Positions 18,005-27,281 are shown, counted from the stretch's first letter. The stretch is 46,885 bases of DNA from CAAGNP01 sp045644725 (GCA_045644725.1 JAZRHK010000192.1:1-46885), one strand, 5' to 3'. The notes: generated from the letters alone by a model not told the origin. Translations and numbers: made by a program.

Positions 18005-19705
18005 ATGGAAAAGATCCAATTTTTTTGCGAGAACACATCTTCTCTTCACGAATGCGAACCCGGCACCAAACTGTCAGAACTTGCAAACGCACTGGACCAC
18101 AAATGCAAATACGCACCTCTTGGAGCTATGGTAGACAACCAGCTCAAGGAGCTTGACTACAAAATATACACGCCACATATTGTAAGATTTATAGACTTGA
18201 CCAACCCTGACGGGCGAAGGGTATATATCCGCAGCCTCTCCTTCATACTCCAGAAAGCAGCATTAGAGCTGTTCCCAGAGTACAGGCTAACATTCAACTA
18301 TAACCTCCCAAACGGCTTGTACGGAGAGATTCGTGAGAAGGAGAAAGGTGAAGACGGCAAATACAAAGTACTCCCTCTCACTGACGTACAAGTATCTGCA
18401 CTGAAAGGGAAGATGGATGAATATATAGCCAGGGATCTCCCATTTGAAAAGAAGAAACTGCCACGTGATATAGTGGCCTCCATATTCAAAACCCAAGGCT
18501 ACACAGCCAAAAGCTCCCTAGCTGAAAATTCCAGAAGATACTTCATCTCCATTTATTACCTTGAAGGATATGCCGGCACATTCTACGGACCTCTCCTCCC
18601 ATCTACAGGGTGCATAGACATGTTCGATCTCACACCATACAGTGATGGCTTCTGCCTTCAATCACCATCATCATCTGACCCTTCAAAGGTGGCCGATTAC
18701 AAATATCAGGATAAACTCAATGACATTTTCAGAGAGCAGTCCCAGTGGAATGACATAATCGGCATAGAGACCCTGGCCCACCTGAATAAAGCTATGGAAG
18801 CAGGGAAAAGTGCCCCTGTCATTCAGATAGCAGAGGCACTCCACGAACGAAAATATGCTGAAATAGCCAACATGATCCACGACAGGAGAGATAAGGTAAA
18901 ACTTATCCTCATAGCCGGGCCTTCGAGCAGTGGAAAAACCACCTCTTCCAACAGAATAGCCATCCAGTGCCGCACCCTGGGGATGAATCCTATCGTGCTT
19001 GAAATGGACAACTATTTCGTGAGCCGTGAAAAGACACCTCGCGATGAGAATGGTGAATACGATTTTGAATCACTGTACGCAATGGACCTAGAGTTCCTCA
19101 ACCAGCAACTCAACGACATCCTTGCCGGAAAAGAGGTGGAGCTCCCCAAATTTGACTTCGTCAAAGGGGAAAGAGTCCCTTCGGGCAAAAAAATAAAAAT
19201 GACCGAGAAGGACATCCTTATCATGGAGGGCATCCATGCACTGAACAAGGAATTGACCAAAGAGCTTGACCAGAATAAGCTCTTCAGGATATATGTCTCT
19301 GCACTAACCTCCCTCTCATTGGACGAGAACAATGTAATATCCACCACCGACAGCAGACTTCTACGCAGAATGGTAAGGGATGCCCGCACCAGAGGGGTGA
19401 GCCCCGAAGAGACTATCCTAAGATGGCCGAGTGTCCGCAGAGGTGAGGAGAAGAACATATTCCCCTTCCAGGAGAATGCTGATGTGATGTTCAACTCATC
19501 TCTGATATTCGAACTGCCGCTACTCAAATACTATGCGGAACCGCACTTGAACAGGATACCTGTCACATCACCGGCATATTCGGAGAGTGTCCGAATGCTC
19601 AAATTCCTCACCCATATAACCCCACTTACCCCTGAAGAGATAGTAGCAGTACCACCCACATCGGTTCTGAGGGAATTTATCGGAGGAAGTTCTATAAAAT
19701 ACTAA
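18005..19705 (+). CDS. Uridine kinase/phosphoribulokinase-like nucleoside kinase with tRNA-synthetase-like N-terminus
   Basis: The 566-residue product has three parts. Residues 1-65 resemble a TGS-like ubiquitin-fold segment. Residues ~70-265 resemble the second additional domain of Thr/Ala-tRNA synthetases (RRYFISIYYLEGYAGTFYGP). The C-terminal half is a uridine-kinase type P-loop domain with IAGPSSSGKTTSSNR, the EMDNYF segment and MEGIHALN. The kinase part is expected to phosphorylate a nucleoside with ATP; the substrate is not settled for this architecture. The tail overlaps the convergent uvrA stop by 4 bp (19702-19705), with no room for a separate terminator. Confidence 0.83.
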   Translation: MEKIQFFCENTSSLHECEPGTKLSELANALDHKCKYAPLGAMVDNQLKELDYKIYTPHIVRFIDLTNPDGRRVYIRSLSFILQKAALELFPEYRLTFNYNLPNGLYGEIREKEKGEDGKYKVLPLTDVQVSALKGKMDEYIARDLPFEKKKLPRDIVASIFKTQGYTAKSSLAENSRRYFISIYYLEGYAGTFYGPLLPSTGCIDMFDLTPYSDGFCLQSPSSSDPSKVADYKYQDKLNDIFREQSQWNDIIGIETLAHLNKAMEAGKSAPVIQIAEALHERKYAEIANMIHDRRDKVKLILIAGPSSSGKTTSSNRIAIQCRTLGMNPIVLEMDNYFVSREKTPRDENGEYDFESLYAMDLEFLNQQLNDILAGKEVELPKFDFVKGERVPSGKKIKMTEKDILIMEGIHALNKELTKELDQNKLFRIYVSALTSLSLDENNVISTTDSRLLRRMVRDARTRGVSPEETILRWPSVRRGEEKNIFPFQENADVMFNSSLIFELPLLKYYAEPHLNRIPVTSPAYSESVRMLKFLTHITPLTPEEIVAVPPTSVLREFIGGSSIKY

Positions 19706-22509
19706 AGATTAAGCTCTTTGCCTGTTACTGAGTCAGCGTTTTGGGCCACCTCCTCGGGTGTGCCCTCCGCTACGATGTACCCACCGTCGCGTCCCCCGCG
19801 TGGTCCCATGTCGAAAAGGTAGTCTACAGATTTGAGTATATCGATGTTGTGCTCTATCACAACTACGGTATTGCCTTGATCCACAAGCTTCTGAAGCACA
19901 TTGAGAAGTACTTTTATATCTTCACAATGGAGACCTGTAGTGGGCTCGTCGAGGAGAAATATAGAGTTACCTGTACTTGGCTTGGAGAGTTCTGCTGCCA
20001 GTTTTACCCTCTGGTTTTCGCCTCCGGAAAGGGACAGGGACGATTGGCCGAGCTTGATGTAGCCGAGTCCCACATCTTCGAGTGTCTTTATGCGGCGATA
20101 GATTGACGGTATGGGCTCGAAAAACTCTGCAGCCTGGGATATGGTCATCTCCAGGACATCATTGATACTCTTCCCTTTGTATTTGACAGCCAGGACATCT
20201 GGTCTGTACCTCTGGCCACGGCACTCCTTGCAGGTGACCTGTACTGAAGGGAGGAAGTTCATCTCTATAAGCTCCACCCCTGCCCCTTTGCACACTTCGC
20301 AACGGCCACCTTTCACATTGAACGAGAATTTACCCGCCTTCAATCCTCTGATCTTGGCATCCGGGGTCTGTTCGAAGAGCTTCCTGATATCAGAGAAGAC
20401 ACCGGTATAAGTGGCTGGATTGCTCCTGGGGGAGCGCCCTATCGGGGATTGGTCTATCTCTATGAGTTTGTCAATATTCTCTATACCCATCAGCTCATCA
20501 TATGGCAGTGGAGTGTATAGTGAACGGTAGAATCTGTTGCTCAGGATGGGCATCAAAGTCTCATTGATGAGGGAGGATTTTCCGCTGCCACTCACACCGC
20601 TGATTCCAACAAAGCATCCAAGGGGGATCCTTATATTAACATCTTTCAGGTTATTGCCTCTTGCTCCTTTGAGTTCGAGGAATTTTCCGTTGCCTTGACG
20701 GCGTACAGAAGGAATTTCTATCCTTTTCCTCCCCAGAAGGTAATCTGCAGTGTGTGAATGCCCTTCTTGGGGGAATTGTTGTGCAAGCTTGTCAGGTTCA
20801 TTGCAAAACAGCACCTCTCCACCTTTGACACCTGCTCCGGGGCCAATATCCACCAACCAGTCTGCACTGCGCATCATCTCCTCATCGTGCTCCACCACCA
20901 TCACTGAATTCCCTTCGTCGCGGAGCTTCTTCAGCGAGTTGATGAGTTTTCTGTTGTCTGACTGGTGGAGTCCGATGCTCGGCTCATCGAGGATGTAGAG
21001 GACATTGACCAGCTTTGATCCGATCTGTGTAGCAAGGCGGATTCTCTGGCTCTCACCACCGCTGAGTGAGCGGGTAGACCTGCTTAGCGAGAGGTATTCA
21101 AGCCCCACATCTATTAGGAAGCCTATTCTGTCCCTCAACTCCTTTAGAATATCGTATGCAATGGCACTCTGCTTCTTGTCAAGCTTCTCTGCCAAAGTGC
21201 ATATCCATTTGTGCAGTTCGCTGATATCCATATCGGACACCTCTGCAATGTTTTTCCCATCTATCTTGAAATGGAGAGCTTCCTCCTTCAATCTGGTACC
21301 GTGGCAATGGGGACAAATGTTCTCCTGCGAGAAACGTCCCCTTCGGTCAAAAGCCTCTTCACTCTCCTCCTCCTTGTGCTCCAAACGGGCAATAATGCCT
21401 GGAAATGTCACCATCTCCGACAATCCACCGGCCGTCTTGATTCTGAACAGCTCCTCTGAACCATACAATATGAGGTTAAGCACATCTTCTGGGATATCCT
21501 TTATTGGAGTGGACAATGAAAATTGATATTTCAGCGCAATGCTCTCCAATACAGCGAAAAGGTTGTTTTCCTTTCGTGCTCCTATGGGACCTATCCCCCC
21601 TTCTGCGATGGAAAGGGAGTCATCGGGGATTATTTTTGATATATCGATGGTAGAGACTGTTCCGAGCCCTTTGCAATAGGGACAAGCCCCCTGAGGGGAG
21701 TTGAAAGAAAATGTATGGGGAGCCGGTTCCGGGAACGACACTCCGCTGTCAGGGCATATGAAATGCTTGCTATAGTGGGAAATTTCATCCACTGTGATGT
21801 CCAATACAGACAGGGACCCTTTTCCATAATTGAGGGCTGTCTGTACAGAATCCCTTACCCTTTTGTAATCCTCCTCCTTGGGGACAAGTTTATCCACCAC
21901 AAGGTCTATGAAGTGGGTCTTGTACCTGTCCACTCCATCCAGGAGGTCTGATATGCTTTCGAGTTTGCCATCCACTCTCATCTGGGTGTACCCTTTGCGG
22001 AGCATACTCTCGAAAAGGTCCTTATAATGTCCTTTACGCCCTTTGACAAGGGGTGAGAGGAGTATGGTCCTCTTGCCGGCATATTTGCTCAGGATCAGAT
22101 CAACTATCTGTGCATCAGAGTATCTGACCATAGCTTTACCTGTGACTGGGGAATAGGCTACGGATGCTCTGGCATATAGCAGTCTCAGGAAGTCAGAGAT
22201 CTCAGTAACTGTCCCTACTGTTGAGCGGGGATTGCGGTTTGTACTTTTCTGCTCTATCGAGATGGTTGGACTAAGCCCCTCTATGCTCTCGACATTGGGC
22301 CTCTCCATCACACCTATGAAGTGTTTGGCATATGGAGAGAGGGTATCGAGATATCTCCTCTGGGCCTCCGCAAATATTGTATCGAAAGCCAATGAAGACT
22401 TTCCACTTCCGCTGAGACCTGTGACCACCACAAGCCTACCTCTGGGTATCTCCAGAGAGATATCCTTGAGGTTATGGACATTGGCTTTGGTGATCTTTAT
22501 GCTGTCCAT
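19702..22509 (-). CDS. uvrA: Excinuclease ABC subunit UvrA
   Basis: UvrA is the damage-sensing ABC ATPase dimer of nucleotide excision repair. The 935-residue product has two P-loops (TGLSGSGKSSLAFDTI and SGVSGSGKSSLINETL), two ABC signatures (LSGGESQRIRLA and LSGGENQRVKLA), and both Walker B aspartates (YILDEPSIGL, FLLDEPTTGL). Zinc sites: CEVCKGAG/CKECRG is intact, whereas the first site reads CPDSG...CPYCKG, with one cysteine replaced by serine. The start is 3 bp after the upstream hydrolase stop, implying an operon. Confidence 0.97.
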   Translation of the reverse strand: MDSIKITKANVHNLKDISLEIPRGRLVVVTGLSGSGKSSLAFDTIFAEAQRRYLDTLSPYAKHFIGVMERPNVESIEGLSPTISIEQKSTNRNPRSTVGTVTEISDFLRLLYARASVAYSPVTGKAMVRYSDAQIVDLILSKYAGKRTILLSPLVKGRKGHYKDLFESMLRKGYTQMRVDGKLESISDLLDGVDRYKTHFIDLVVDKLVPKEEDYKRVRDSVQTALNYGKGSLSVLDITVDEISHYSKHFICPDSGVSFPEPAPHTFSFNSPQGACPYCKGLGTVSTIDISKIIPDDSLSIAEGGIGPIGARKENNLFAVLESIALKYQFSLSTPIKDIPEDVLNLILYGSEELFRIKTAGGLSEMVTFPGIIARLEHKEEESEEAFDRRGRFSQENICPHCHGTRLKEEALHFKIDGKNIAEVSDMDISELHKWICTLAEKLDKKQSAIAYDILKELRDRIGFLIDVGLEYLSLSRSTRSLSGGESQRIRLATQIGSKLVNVLYILDEPSIGLHQSDNRKLINSLKKLRDEGNSVMVVEHDEEMMRSADWLVDIGPGAGVKGGEVLFCNEPDKLAQQFPQEGHSHTADYLLGRKRIEIPSVRRQGNGKFLELKGARGNNLKDVNIRIPLGCFVGISGVSGSGKSSLINETLMPILSNRFYRSLYTPLPYDELMGIENIDKLIEIDQSPIGRSPRSNPATYTGVFSDIRKLFEQTPDAKIRGLKAGKFSFNVKGGRCEVCKGAGVELIEMNFLPSVQVTCKECRGQRYRPDVLAVKYKGKSINDVLEMTISQAAEFFEPIPSIYRRIKTLEDVGLGYIKLGQSSLSLSGGENQRVKLAAELSKPSTGNSIFLLDEPTTGLHCEDIKVLLNVLQKLVDQGNTVVVIEHNIDILKSVDYLFDMGPRGGRDGGYIVAEGTPEEVAQNADSVTGKELNL

Positions 22510-22512
22510 AAT

Positions 22513-23145
22513 TTACATCAGGAATGGATTGGTCTGCTTCTCTGTCGCGATATCGGTAGTGGGACCGTGGCCCGGGTACACAGTGGTATCTTCAGGAAGT
22601 GCCAGTATCTTACCTTTAAGGCTCGCCATAAGTTCGTCAAGATCTCCTCCAGGGAGGTCTGTACGCCCTATGCTCTGGGCAAAAAGCGAGTCACCTGTGA
22701 TGACATACTTCTCCGCTTCGTTGTAGTATACAACTCCACCCTTTGAGTGACCTGGGGTATGAAGAACTTTGAGGGAGGTGTTTCCGAATGATATCACATC
22801 TCCATCCTTCAAATCTGTGAACTCTTCACCGGGATCCTCGAAACTGTATCCGAAATATCCACCGTAAGAGGAAGCTCTGGCCACCTGAGGGATGTCACCA
22901 TGATTCATATAGGCGGGGATATCCCACTGCTTTCTGGCAAACATACACCCCATCACGTGGTCGAAGTGACCGTGGGTCTGAAGGAGTTTGACAGGTTTCA
23001 AACCATTTTCATATACAAATTTGGCAAGTCTGCCCTTCTCGCTCTCCGAGTAGCAGCCGGCATCCACTATTACACACTCTTTGGTGTCGTCCCATAGCAC
23101 ATAGCAACAGGTACGGAGGTCATTGAAATAAAAAGTCTTGATCAT
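22513..23145 (-). CDS. Metallo-beta-lactamase-fold hydrolase (glyoxalase II-like)
   Basis: The 210-residue product carries the metal-binding series of the fold: THGHFDH, the HTPGHSKGG histidine, the ITGDSLFA aspartate and a final PGHGP. Relatives include hydroxyacylglutathione hydrolases and many hydrolases of unknown substrate. With no glutathione pathway visible, a general thioester or lactone hydrolase is as far as the sequence goes. It precedes uvrA by 3 bp. A TAAATTTG box on the minus strand (23158-23151) is close to its start. Confidence 0.85.
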   Translation of the reverse strand: MIKTFYFNDLRTCCYVLWDDTKECVIVDAGCYSESEKGRLAKFVYENGLKPVKLLQTHGHFDHVMGCMFARKQWDIPAYMNHGDIPQVARASSYGGYFGYSFEDPGEEFTDLKDGDVISFGNTSLKVLHTPGHSKGGVVYYNEAEKYVITGDSLFAQSIGRTDLPGGDLDELMASLKGKILALPEDTTVYPGHGPTTDIATEKQTNPFLM

Positions 23146-23150
23146 AGTGG

Positions 23151-23179
23151 CAAATTTACGAAAAGAATGGGTATATTTG
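23151..23179. promoter_or_regulatory. Facing -7 boxes between hydrolase/uvrA and deoxynucleoside kinase
   Basis: The 67 bp gap holds TAAATTTG on the minus strand (23158-23151) for the hydrolase and TATATTTG on the plus strand (23172-23179) for the kinase. The -33 region of the plus promoter would cover the minus -7 box, so both could not be bound at once. Clear -33 elements are not seen. Confidence 0.5.
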
Positions 23180-23212
23180 TCATCTGAAACTTAAAATATC
23201 GGAGGAAGAAAG

Positions 23213-23827
23213 ATGCATATAGCTATTGCAGGAAATATCGGAAGCGGCAAAACTACCCTTACCAACTTATTGGCAAAACATTACGGATGGGAACCGAAGT
23301 TTGAGGATGTGGATTTCAACCCATATCTGTCCGATTTCTACAACGATATGAGACGCTGGTCCTTCAATGTCCAGGTATACTTCCTCAACAGGCGCTTTGA
23401 GGATGTGGTAGCGATACGCAACAGTGAGAAAAATGTAATTCAGGACCGCACCATCTATGAGGACGCACGCATCTTTGCCCCCAACCTCCACTCTATGGGC
23501 CTTATGGACTCAAGGGACTTCGAGAACTACTCATCCCTGTTCAATCTTATGACATCGCTGGTCAAGGCACCGGACCTTATCATCTACCTCAAATCATCTA
23601 TTCCAAACCTGGTGGCACAGATCCAGAAAAGGGGTCGCGAATACGAAAGCAGTATCCGTATCGATTACCTGAAGGGACTTAATGACCGCTACGAAGAGTG
23701 GATTGAGAACTATAAGGATGGTCCACTTATGATAGTGAATGTGGATGAACTCAAATTCGAAGAGAACCCTGATCACCTGAATCAGATCATCGACCGTATA
23801 GACGCACAGCTTTACGGCCTGTTCTAG
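23213..23827 (+). CDS. Deoxynucleoside kinase (dNK/dGK family)
   Basis: This 204-residue kinase transfers phosphate to deoxynucleosides for salvage. It has the P-loop AGNIGSGKTT (6-15), the W-rich substrate segment RRWSFNVQVYFL with the glutamine expected to contact the base, and the DRTIYEDARIF motif in the ERS/DRS position that contacts the sugar and catalytic base. A GGAGGA at 23201-23206, 6 bp before the ATG, is one of few strong Shine-Dalgarno matches in the window. Deoxyguanosine or deoxyadenosine is the likely substrate, but this cannot be told by eye. Confidence 0.87.
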   Translation: MHIAIAGNIGSGKTTLTNLLAKHYGWEPKFEDVDFNPYLSDFYNDMRRWSFNVQVYFLNRRFEDVVAIRNSEKNVIQDRTIYEDARIFAPNLHSMGLMDSRDFENYSSLFNLMTSLVKAPDLIIYLKSSIPNLVAQIQKRGREYESSIRIDYLKGLNDRYEEWIENYKDGPLMIVNVDELKFEENPDHLNQIIDRIDAQLYGLF

Positions 23828-24225
23828 ACTTCATCCTTTCCTGCAATTCACAGTCCAAGCCTTCAGGCCACAGAATGCTCTCCAGAGAGACTTTGATTGG
23901 ACTCCCGAGCCATTTTGCCCGATTATCCAAGCCAACCTCGCCCAAAGCATCCCGTAAGGCACATTTGGTTGGACACTGAATTGCAGCAGGCATTTCAGCC
24001 GCGCATTGATACAAGAGAACGATTGTTATAGCTGTGTGAAGGAGAAAACCGTGCTACCACTCTGGCCGCAGAGGTCGTGAGCGAATAGAGTGCACCCGGT
24101 GGGTGGTCTCAGCGAGCAGTCCGCGCCGAAGGTCCGGAAGGGATTGTTTTCTCTCCCGCAACTTATTTGCCAACGAATATCGTAACCGGATATACTCAGA
24201 GACCGTAGATTGCACAAAACTTTAT
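23828..24225. other. Hairpin-rich 398 bp gap without a convincing gene
   Basis: Between the deoxynucleoside kinase stop and the radA stop I see no protein I would defend. The stretch holds an inverted repeat enclosing ~145 bp, CTGCAATTCA (23841-23850) with TGAATTGCAG (23977-23986), extended inward by imperfect pairing. It also holds several short hairpins: CTCTC/GAGAG (23878-23889), CTCTG/CAGAG (24060-24073), CACCC/GGGTG (24093-24105). An outer pairing of GGAGAAAAC (24041-24049) with the GTTTTCTCTCC region (24146-24156) closes the right half. It could be a structured RNA, a mobile-element remnant or a 3' regulatory region. Confidence 0.45.
23841..23986. repeat. 10 bp perfect inverted repeat with imperfect extension
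   Basis: The arms CTGCAATTCA and TGAATTGCAG are exact complements 126 bp apart. Just inside them, GTCCAA pairs with TTGGAC (23965-23974 region). The enclosed DNA contains further small palindromes. Confidence 0.55.
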
Positions 24226-25623
24226 CTACTCCTGAAACAGTGAGCGGCAGAGGGCTGTTATATTGGAGACTTCGACCACTTCGATACCTTTGGTCTTCTT
24301 TCCACGGAATTCCCCGGCTGAATTGTACGAAGAGATATAGATTTTCCTGTAACCGAGACGCTGTGCTTCAGCTATTCGTCTGTCTATCTGACCCACAGGG
24401 CGGAGCTCCCCACTGAGTCCAACCTCTGCGGCAAAACAGATACGGGGGGATATGTTCAGGTCAAAATTTGATGACAATATAGCACAAACCACAGCCAGAT
24501 CACAGGCAGGGTCGGAGATCTTCAGTCCTCCGGCAATATTGAGGAAGACATCCTTGGCAGAGAGTTTGAACCCGGCCCTCTTTTCGAGGACCGCAAGCAG
24601 CATATTCATCCTCCTGACATCAAATCCTGTGGCGGAGCGCTGTGGCATGCCGTATGCGGCGGTTGAAACCAGCGCCTGCACCTCGATAAGGAATGGCCTG
24701 GTCCCGTCAAGCATTGCCCCTACGGCGACACCGCTCAGGTCATCATCGTGCATAGGGGTAAGGATCTCAGAAGGGTTGGAAACCTGGCGGAGGCCACTGT
24801 TGAGCATCTCAAAGATGGCGAGCTCCGCGGTGGATCCGAATCTGTTCTTTATGCTGCGCAATATCCTGTATGCATGTCGTGTGTCCCCTTCAAACTGCAG
24901 AACCACATCCACAATGTGTTCGAGCACCTTCGGGCCTGCGATGGAACCATCCTTGGTAATATGTCCAATGAGTATCACAGGCACATTGCTCTCCTTGGCA
25001 TAACGCAAAAGGGCAGATGCACACTCACGGACCTGCGTCACCGAGCCAGGAGATGATTCCAGGGCTTCGGAATATATTGTCTGGATAGAGTCCACGATAA
25101 GGAGCTCCGGGGCGGTCTCCTTCGCTGTAGAGAGAATATTTTCCAGAAGTGTCTCCCCGAGGACCAGACAATTCCCCAGCTCATCATCCTTCCCACCCGA
25201 GAGTCTTTGTGCCCTCAACTTTATCTGGCGTGGCGACTCCTCTCCCGAGACATAAAGTGTCTTGAGGGATGGACAGCCCAGAGGGATCTGGAGCGAAAGG
25301 GTAGATTTTCCGATACCCGGCTCACCACCTATCAGGATCATCGAACCACGGACCAGTCCCCCTCCAAGAATCCTCTCTATCTCTTCATTTCCTATGGTTA
25401 TGCGGCTCTCCTGTGTGATATCAATCTGATTTATAGGGGTAGGTCTGGCATCTGAAATCTTCAAAAGAGACCTGCTGCGGTCACCTGAAGAATTTTTGCC
25501 AGATGTGGCTTTCGGCTCCTCTACCATTGTATTCCATTCACCGCACGCAGGGCATCTCCCCATCCATTTTGAACTCTCGTTGCCACAAGAGGAACAAAAC
25601 CACACTGTTTTACTTTTTGCCAT
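24226..25623 (-). CDS. radA: DNA repair protein RadA (Sms)
   Basis: RadA is a hexameric helicase that drives branch migration in recombination. The 465-residue product shows the N-terminal zinc ribbon (CSSCGNESSKWMGRCPACG), the RecA-type Walker A GGEPGIGKSTLSLQ, the family-specific KNRFG motif, and a C-terminal LonC-like domain (FLNIAGGLKISDPACDLAV). Length and domain order are normal. It is transcribed alone, with a TAAATTTG box at 25654-25647. Confidence 0.95.
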   Translation of the reverse strand: MAKSKTVWFCSSCGNESSKWMGRCPACGEWNTMVEEPKATSGKNSSGDRSRSLLKISDARPTPINQIDITQESRITIGNEEIERILGGGLVRGSMILIGGEPGIGKSTLSLQIPLGCPSLKTLYVSGEESPRQIKLRAQRLSGGKDDELGNCLVLGETLLENILSTAKETAPELLIVDSIQTIYSEALESSPGSVTQVRECASALLRYAKESNVPVILIGHITKDGSIAGPKVLEHIVDVVLQFEGDTRHAYRILRSIKNRFGSTAELAIFEMLNSGLRQVSNPSEILTPMHDDDLSGVAVGAMLDGTRPFLIEVQALVSTAAYGMPQRSATGFDVRRMNMLLAVLEKRAGFKLSAKDVFLNIAGGLKISDPACDLAVVCAILSSNFDLNISPRICFAAEVGLSGELRPVGQIDRRIAEAQRLGYRKIYISSYNSAGEFRGKKTKGIEVVEVSNITALCRSLFQE

Positions 25624-25646
25624 AACCTTTTCTCTCTATTTGAAAG

Positions 25647-25664
25647 CAAATTTAACTATATTTG
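25647..25664. promoter_or_regulatory. Overlapping divergent -7 boxes between radA and serine hydrolase
   Basis: TAAATTTG on the minus strand (25654-25647) serves radA and TATATTTG on the plus strand (25657-25664) serves the serine hydrolase. They are separated by 2 bp, so the two promoters would compete for polymerase. No optimally spaced -33 box is seen for either. Confidence 0.5.
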
Positions 25665-25687
25665 TGGATAAATAAATAAATCAAGAC

Positions 25688-27256
25688 ATGAAGAAATTCT
25701 TTTTTACCCTGACCTTGGTCCTATTATCGTTCTCATGGGCAGGTTACTCACAAAACGAGTGTTCAAATGACCAGATTCTCACCACACTGGATGAATATAT
25801 CCAGCAAGTGAAGGCCGGTTGGGAAATCCCCGGAATGGCAGTCTCAGTAATCAAAGATGGAGAGATGGTATTCTCCAAAGGTTACGGTGTAAAGGAGATG
25901 GGCAAGGATGCAGCAGTGGAGAGCAGCTCCATCTTCCAGATCGGCTCCGTGTCAAAATCTTTCACTGCAGCCGTTATGGCCTCTATAGTGGATGAGGGAC
26001 TTGTATCATGGGACGACACTGTAAAAAACATCCTCCCGGACTTCAGATGGGGCGATGAATATGTTGAGAACAATATGCAGGTAAAAGACCTTATGACACA
26101 CAAGACAGGTATCGGTGGTCAGGTCGGCACATATATCCCGAATGTTGGCTATGACAGGGATGATGTATACCAGATGATGGGTCTCATCAAACCAAAATAC
26201 CAGTTCCGCCACACTTACGCATACAACAACATCACTTTCATCATCGCCGAAAAAGTGATTGAGAAGGTTACCGGAAAAACCTGGGAAGAGAATATAAGGA
26301 CCAGAATCTTCGAACCTCTGGGAATGGCCTCTTCAAGTGTCAACGGCTACGGATCTGATGTAGAAAACGGCTTCGTGGATGCCGGCGAGAGAGCCTGCGT
26401 TCCCCACGAATTCTACTATGTTCCCGACAAAATGCATGTCGCTCCTCTATATGGTGACGAAAGGGCATTGTGGTGGGAGACTGTTATCGGTCCTGCCGGC
26501 AGCGTAAACTCTACAGTAGAGGATATGGCCAAATATGCACAGTTCCACCTCGACCTCGGCAAAGTGGGGGAGAAACAGGTTATTTCTGAAAGACAGATGA
26601 AATATCTGCATAGAGGACAGACTATCGTATCACAGTCAGATGACTATATCAGACTTTACGGCCACTGCTGGTTCGTAGAGCAGAATGACAGATACAGACT
26701 TCTTTTCCACACAGGTACCACCTGGGGATTCACCGCCATCTGCGCATTCGTACCTGAACTCGATTTGGGACTTGTAGTTCTATGCAATAGTGAAGTGCCT
26801 GCAGATCCACGCTATGCCATCATGCGCAAGGCTGTGGACCTGTATCTTGGTGACGGCGTAGAAAGAGACTACAATGCCGAATACCTTGCCGACTGGTGGA
26901 AGTCAGAGAGAAATGACCAGGCTGAGAAAGAGAAGAATCAGAAACCTGTCGAGATGGTCCCTGCACCAAATCCAAAAGCCCTTGTAGGCCACTACCACAA
27001 AGGTCCCCTCTTCGGATGTGCCGAAGTGGAACTTGAGGATGGAAAACTTTACATCAAAGTGGGCAAAAAGGGTTGGAAACGTGAACTTACCCACGTAAAC
27101 GGTCTTGAATACTCTTTCCGTTCAGACGGATACGCTTTCCCTGTGACCTTCACTATGGACAAAAAGGGGAAAGAGGCCATCAAACTTGAAATTGACTTCC
27201 ACAATGGAGACGGAAACAACTTCGGCCCTTGGGAGAAAGAGCATGACCACCATTAG
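25688..27256 (+). CDS. Exported beta-lactamase-family serine hydrolase with C-terminal DUF3471-like domain
   Basis: The 522-residue product has a signal peptide (MKKFFFTLTLVLLSFSWAGYSQ) and a penicillin-binding/class C beta-lactamase fold. Motifs are SVSK (S87-K90, SxxK nucleophile and base), YNN (179-181, the YxN motif) and HTG (341-343, the KTG equivalent). The last ~120 residues form a beta-rich domain of the DUF3471 type. Family members include D-aminopeptidases, DD-carboxypeptidases and esterases, so the substrate is unknown. The gene downstream (25 bp) encodes an exported amidotransferase-fold hydrolase, which hints at cleavage of D-amino acid or gamma-glutamyl peptides in the periplasm. 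Confidence 0.87.
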   Translation: MKKFFFTLTLVLLSFSWAGYSQNECSNDQILTTLDEYIQQVKAGWEIPGMAVSVIKDGEMVFSKGYGVKEMGKDAAVESSSIFQIGSVSKSFTAAVMASIVDEGLVSWDDTVKNILPDFRWGDEYVENNMQVKDLMTHKTGIGGQVGTYIPNVGYDRDDVYQMMGLIKPKYQFRHTYAYNNITFIIAEKVIEKVTGKTWEENIRTRIFEPLGMASSSVNGYGSDVENGFVDAGERACVPHEFYYVPDKMHVAPLYGDERALWWETVIGPAGSVNSTVEDMAKYAQFHLDLGKVGEKQVISERQMKYLHRGQTIVSQSDDYIRLYGHCWFVEQNDRYRLLFHTGTTWGFTAICAFVPELDLGLVVLCNSEVPADPRYAIMRKAVDLYLGDGVERDYNAEYLADWWKSERNDQAEKEKNQKPVEMVPAPNPKALVGHYHKGPLFGCAEVELEDGKLYIKVGKKGWKRELTHVNGLEYSFRSDGYAFPVTFTMDKKGKEAIKLEIDFHNGDGNNFGPWEKEHDHH

Positions 27257-27281
27257 AATTATTTAAAACACAGATTACAAT

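Noticed and set aside
23787..24014. 75-codon minus-strand frame overlapping the deoxynucleoside kinase end and the hairpin-rich gap
   Set aside because: It overlaps a certain gene and the inverted repeat, and has no recognisable motif or promoter. The amino-acid pattern is somewhat protein-like, so it could be an old remnant, but I would not call it a gene.
24120..24160. SRP (4.5S) RNA tip-like sequence GGTCCGGAAGG
   Set aside because: The conserved flanking bases of SRP domain IV (the GTCAG and AGCAG sides) are absent, so the match is probably chance.
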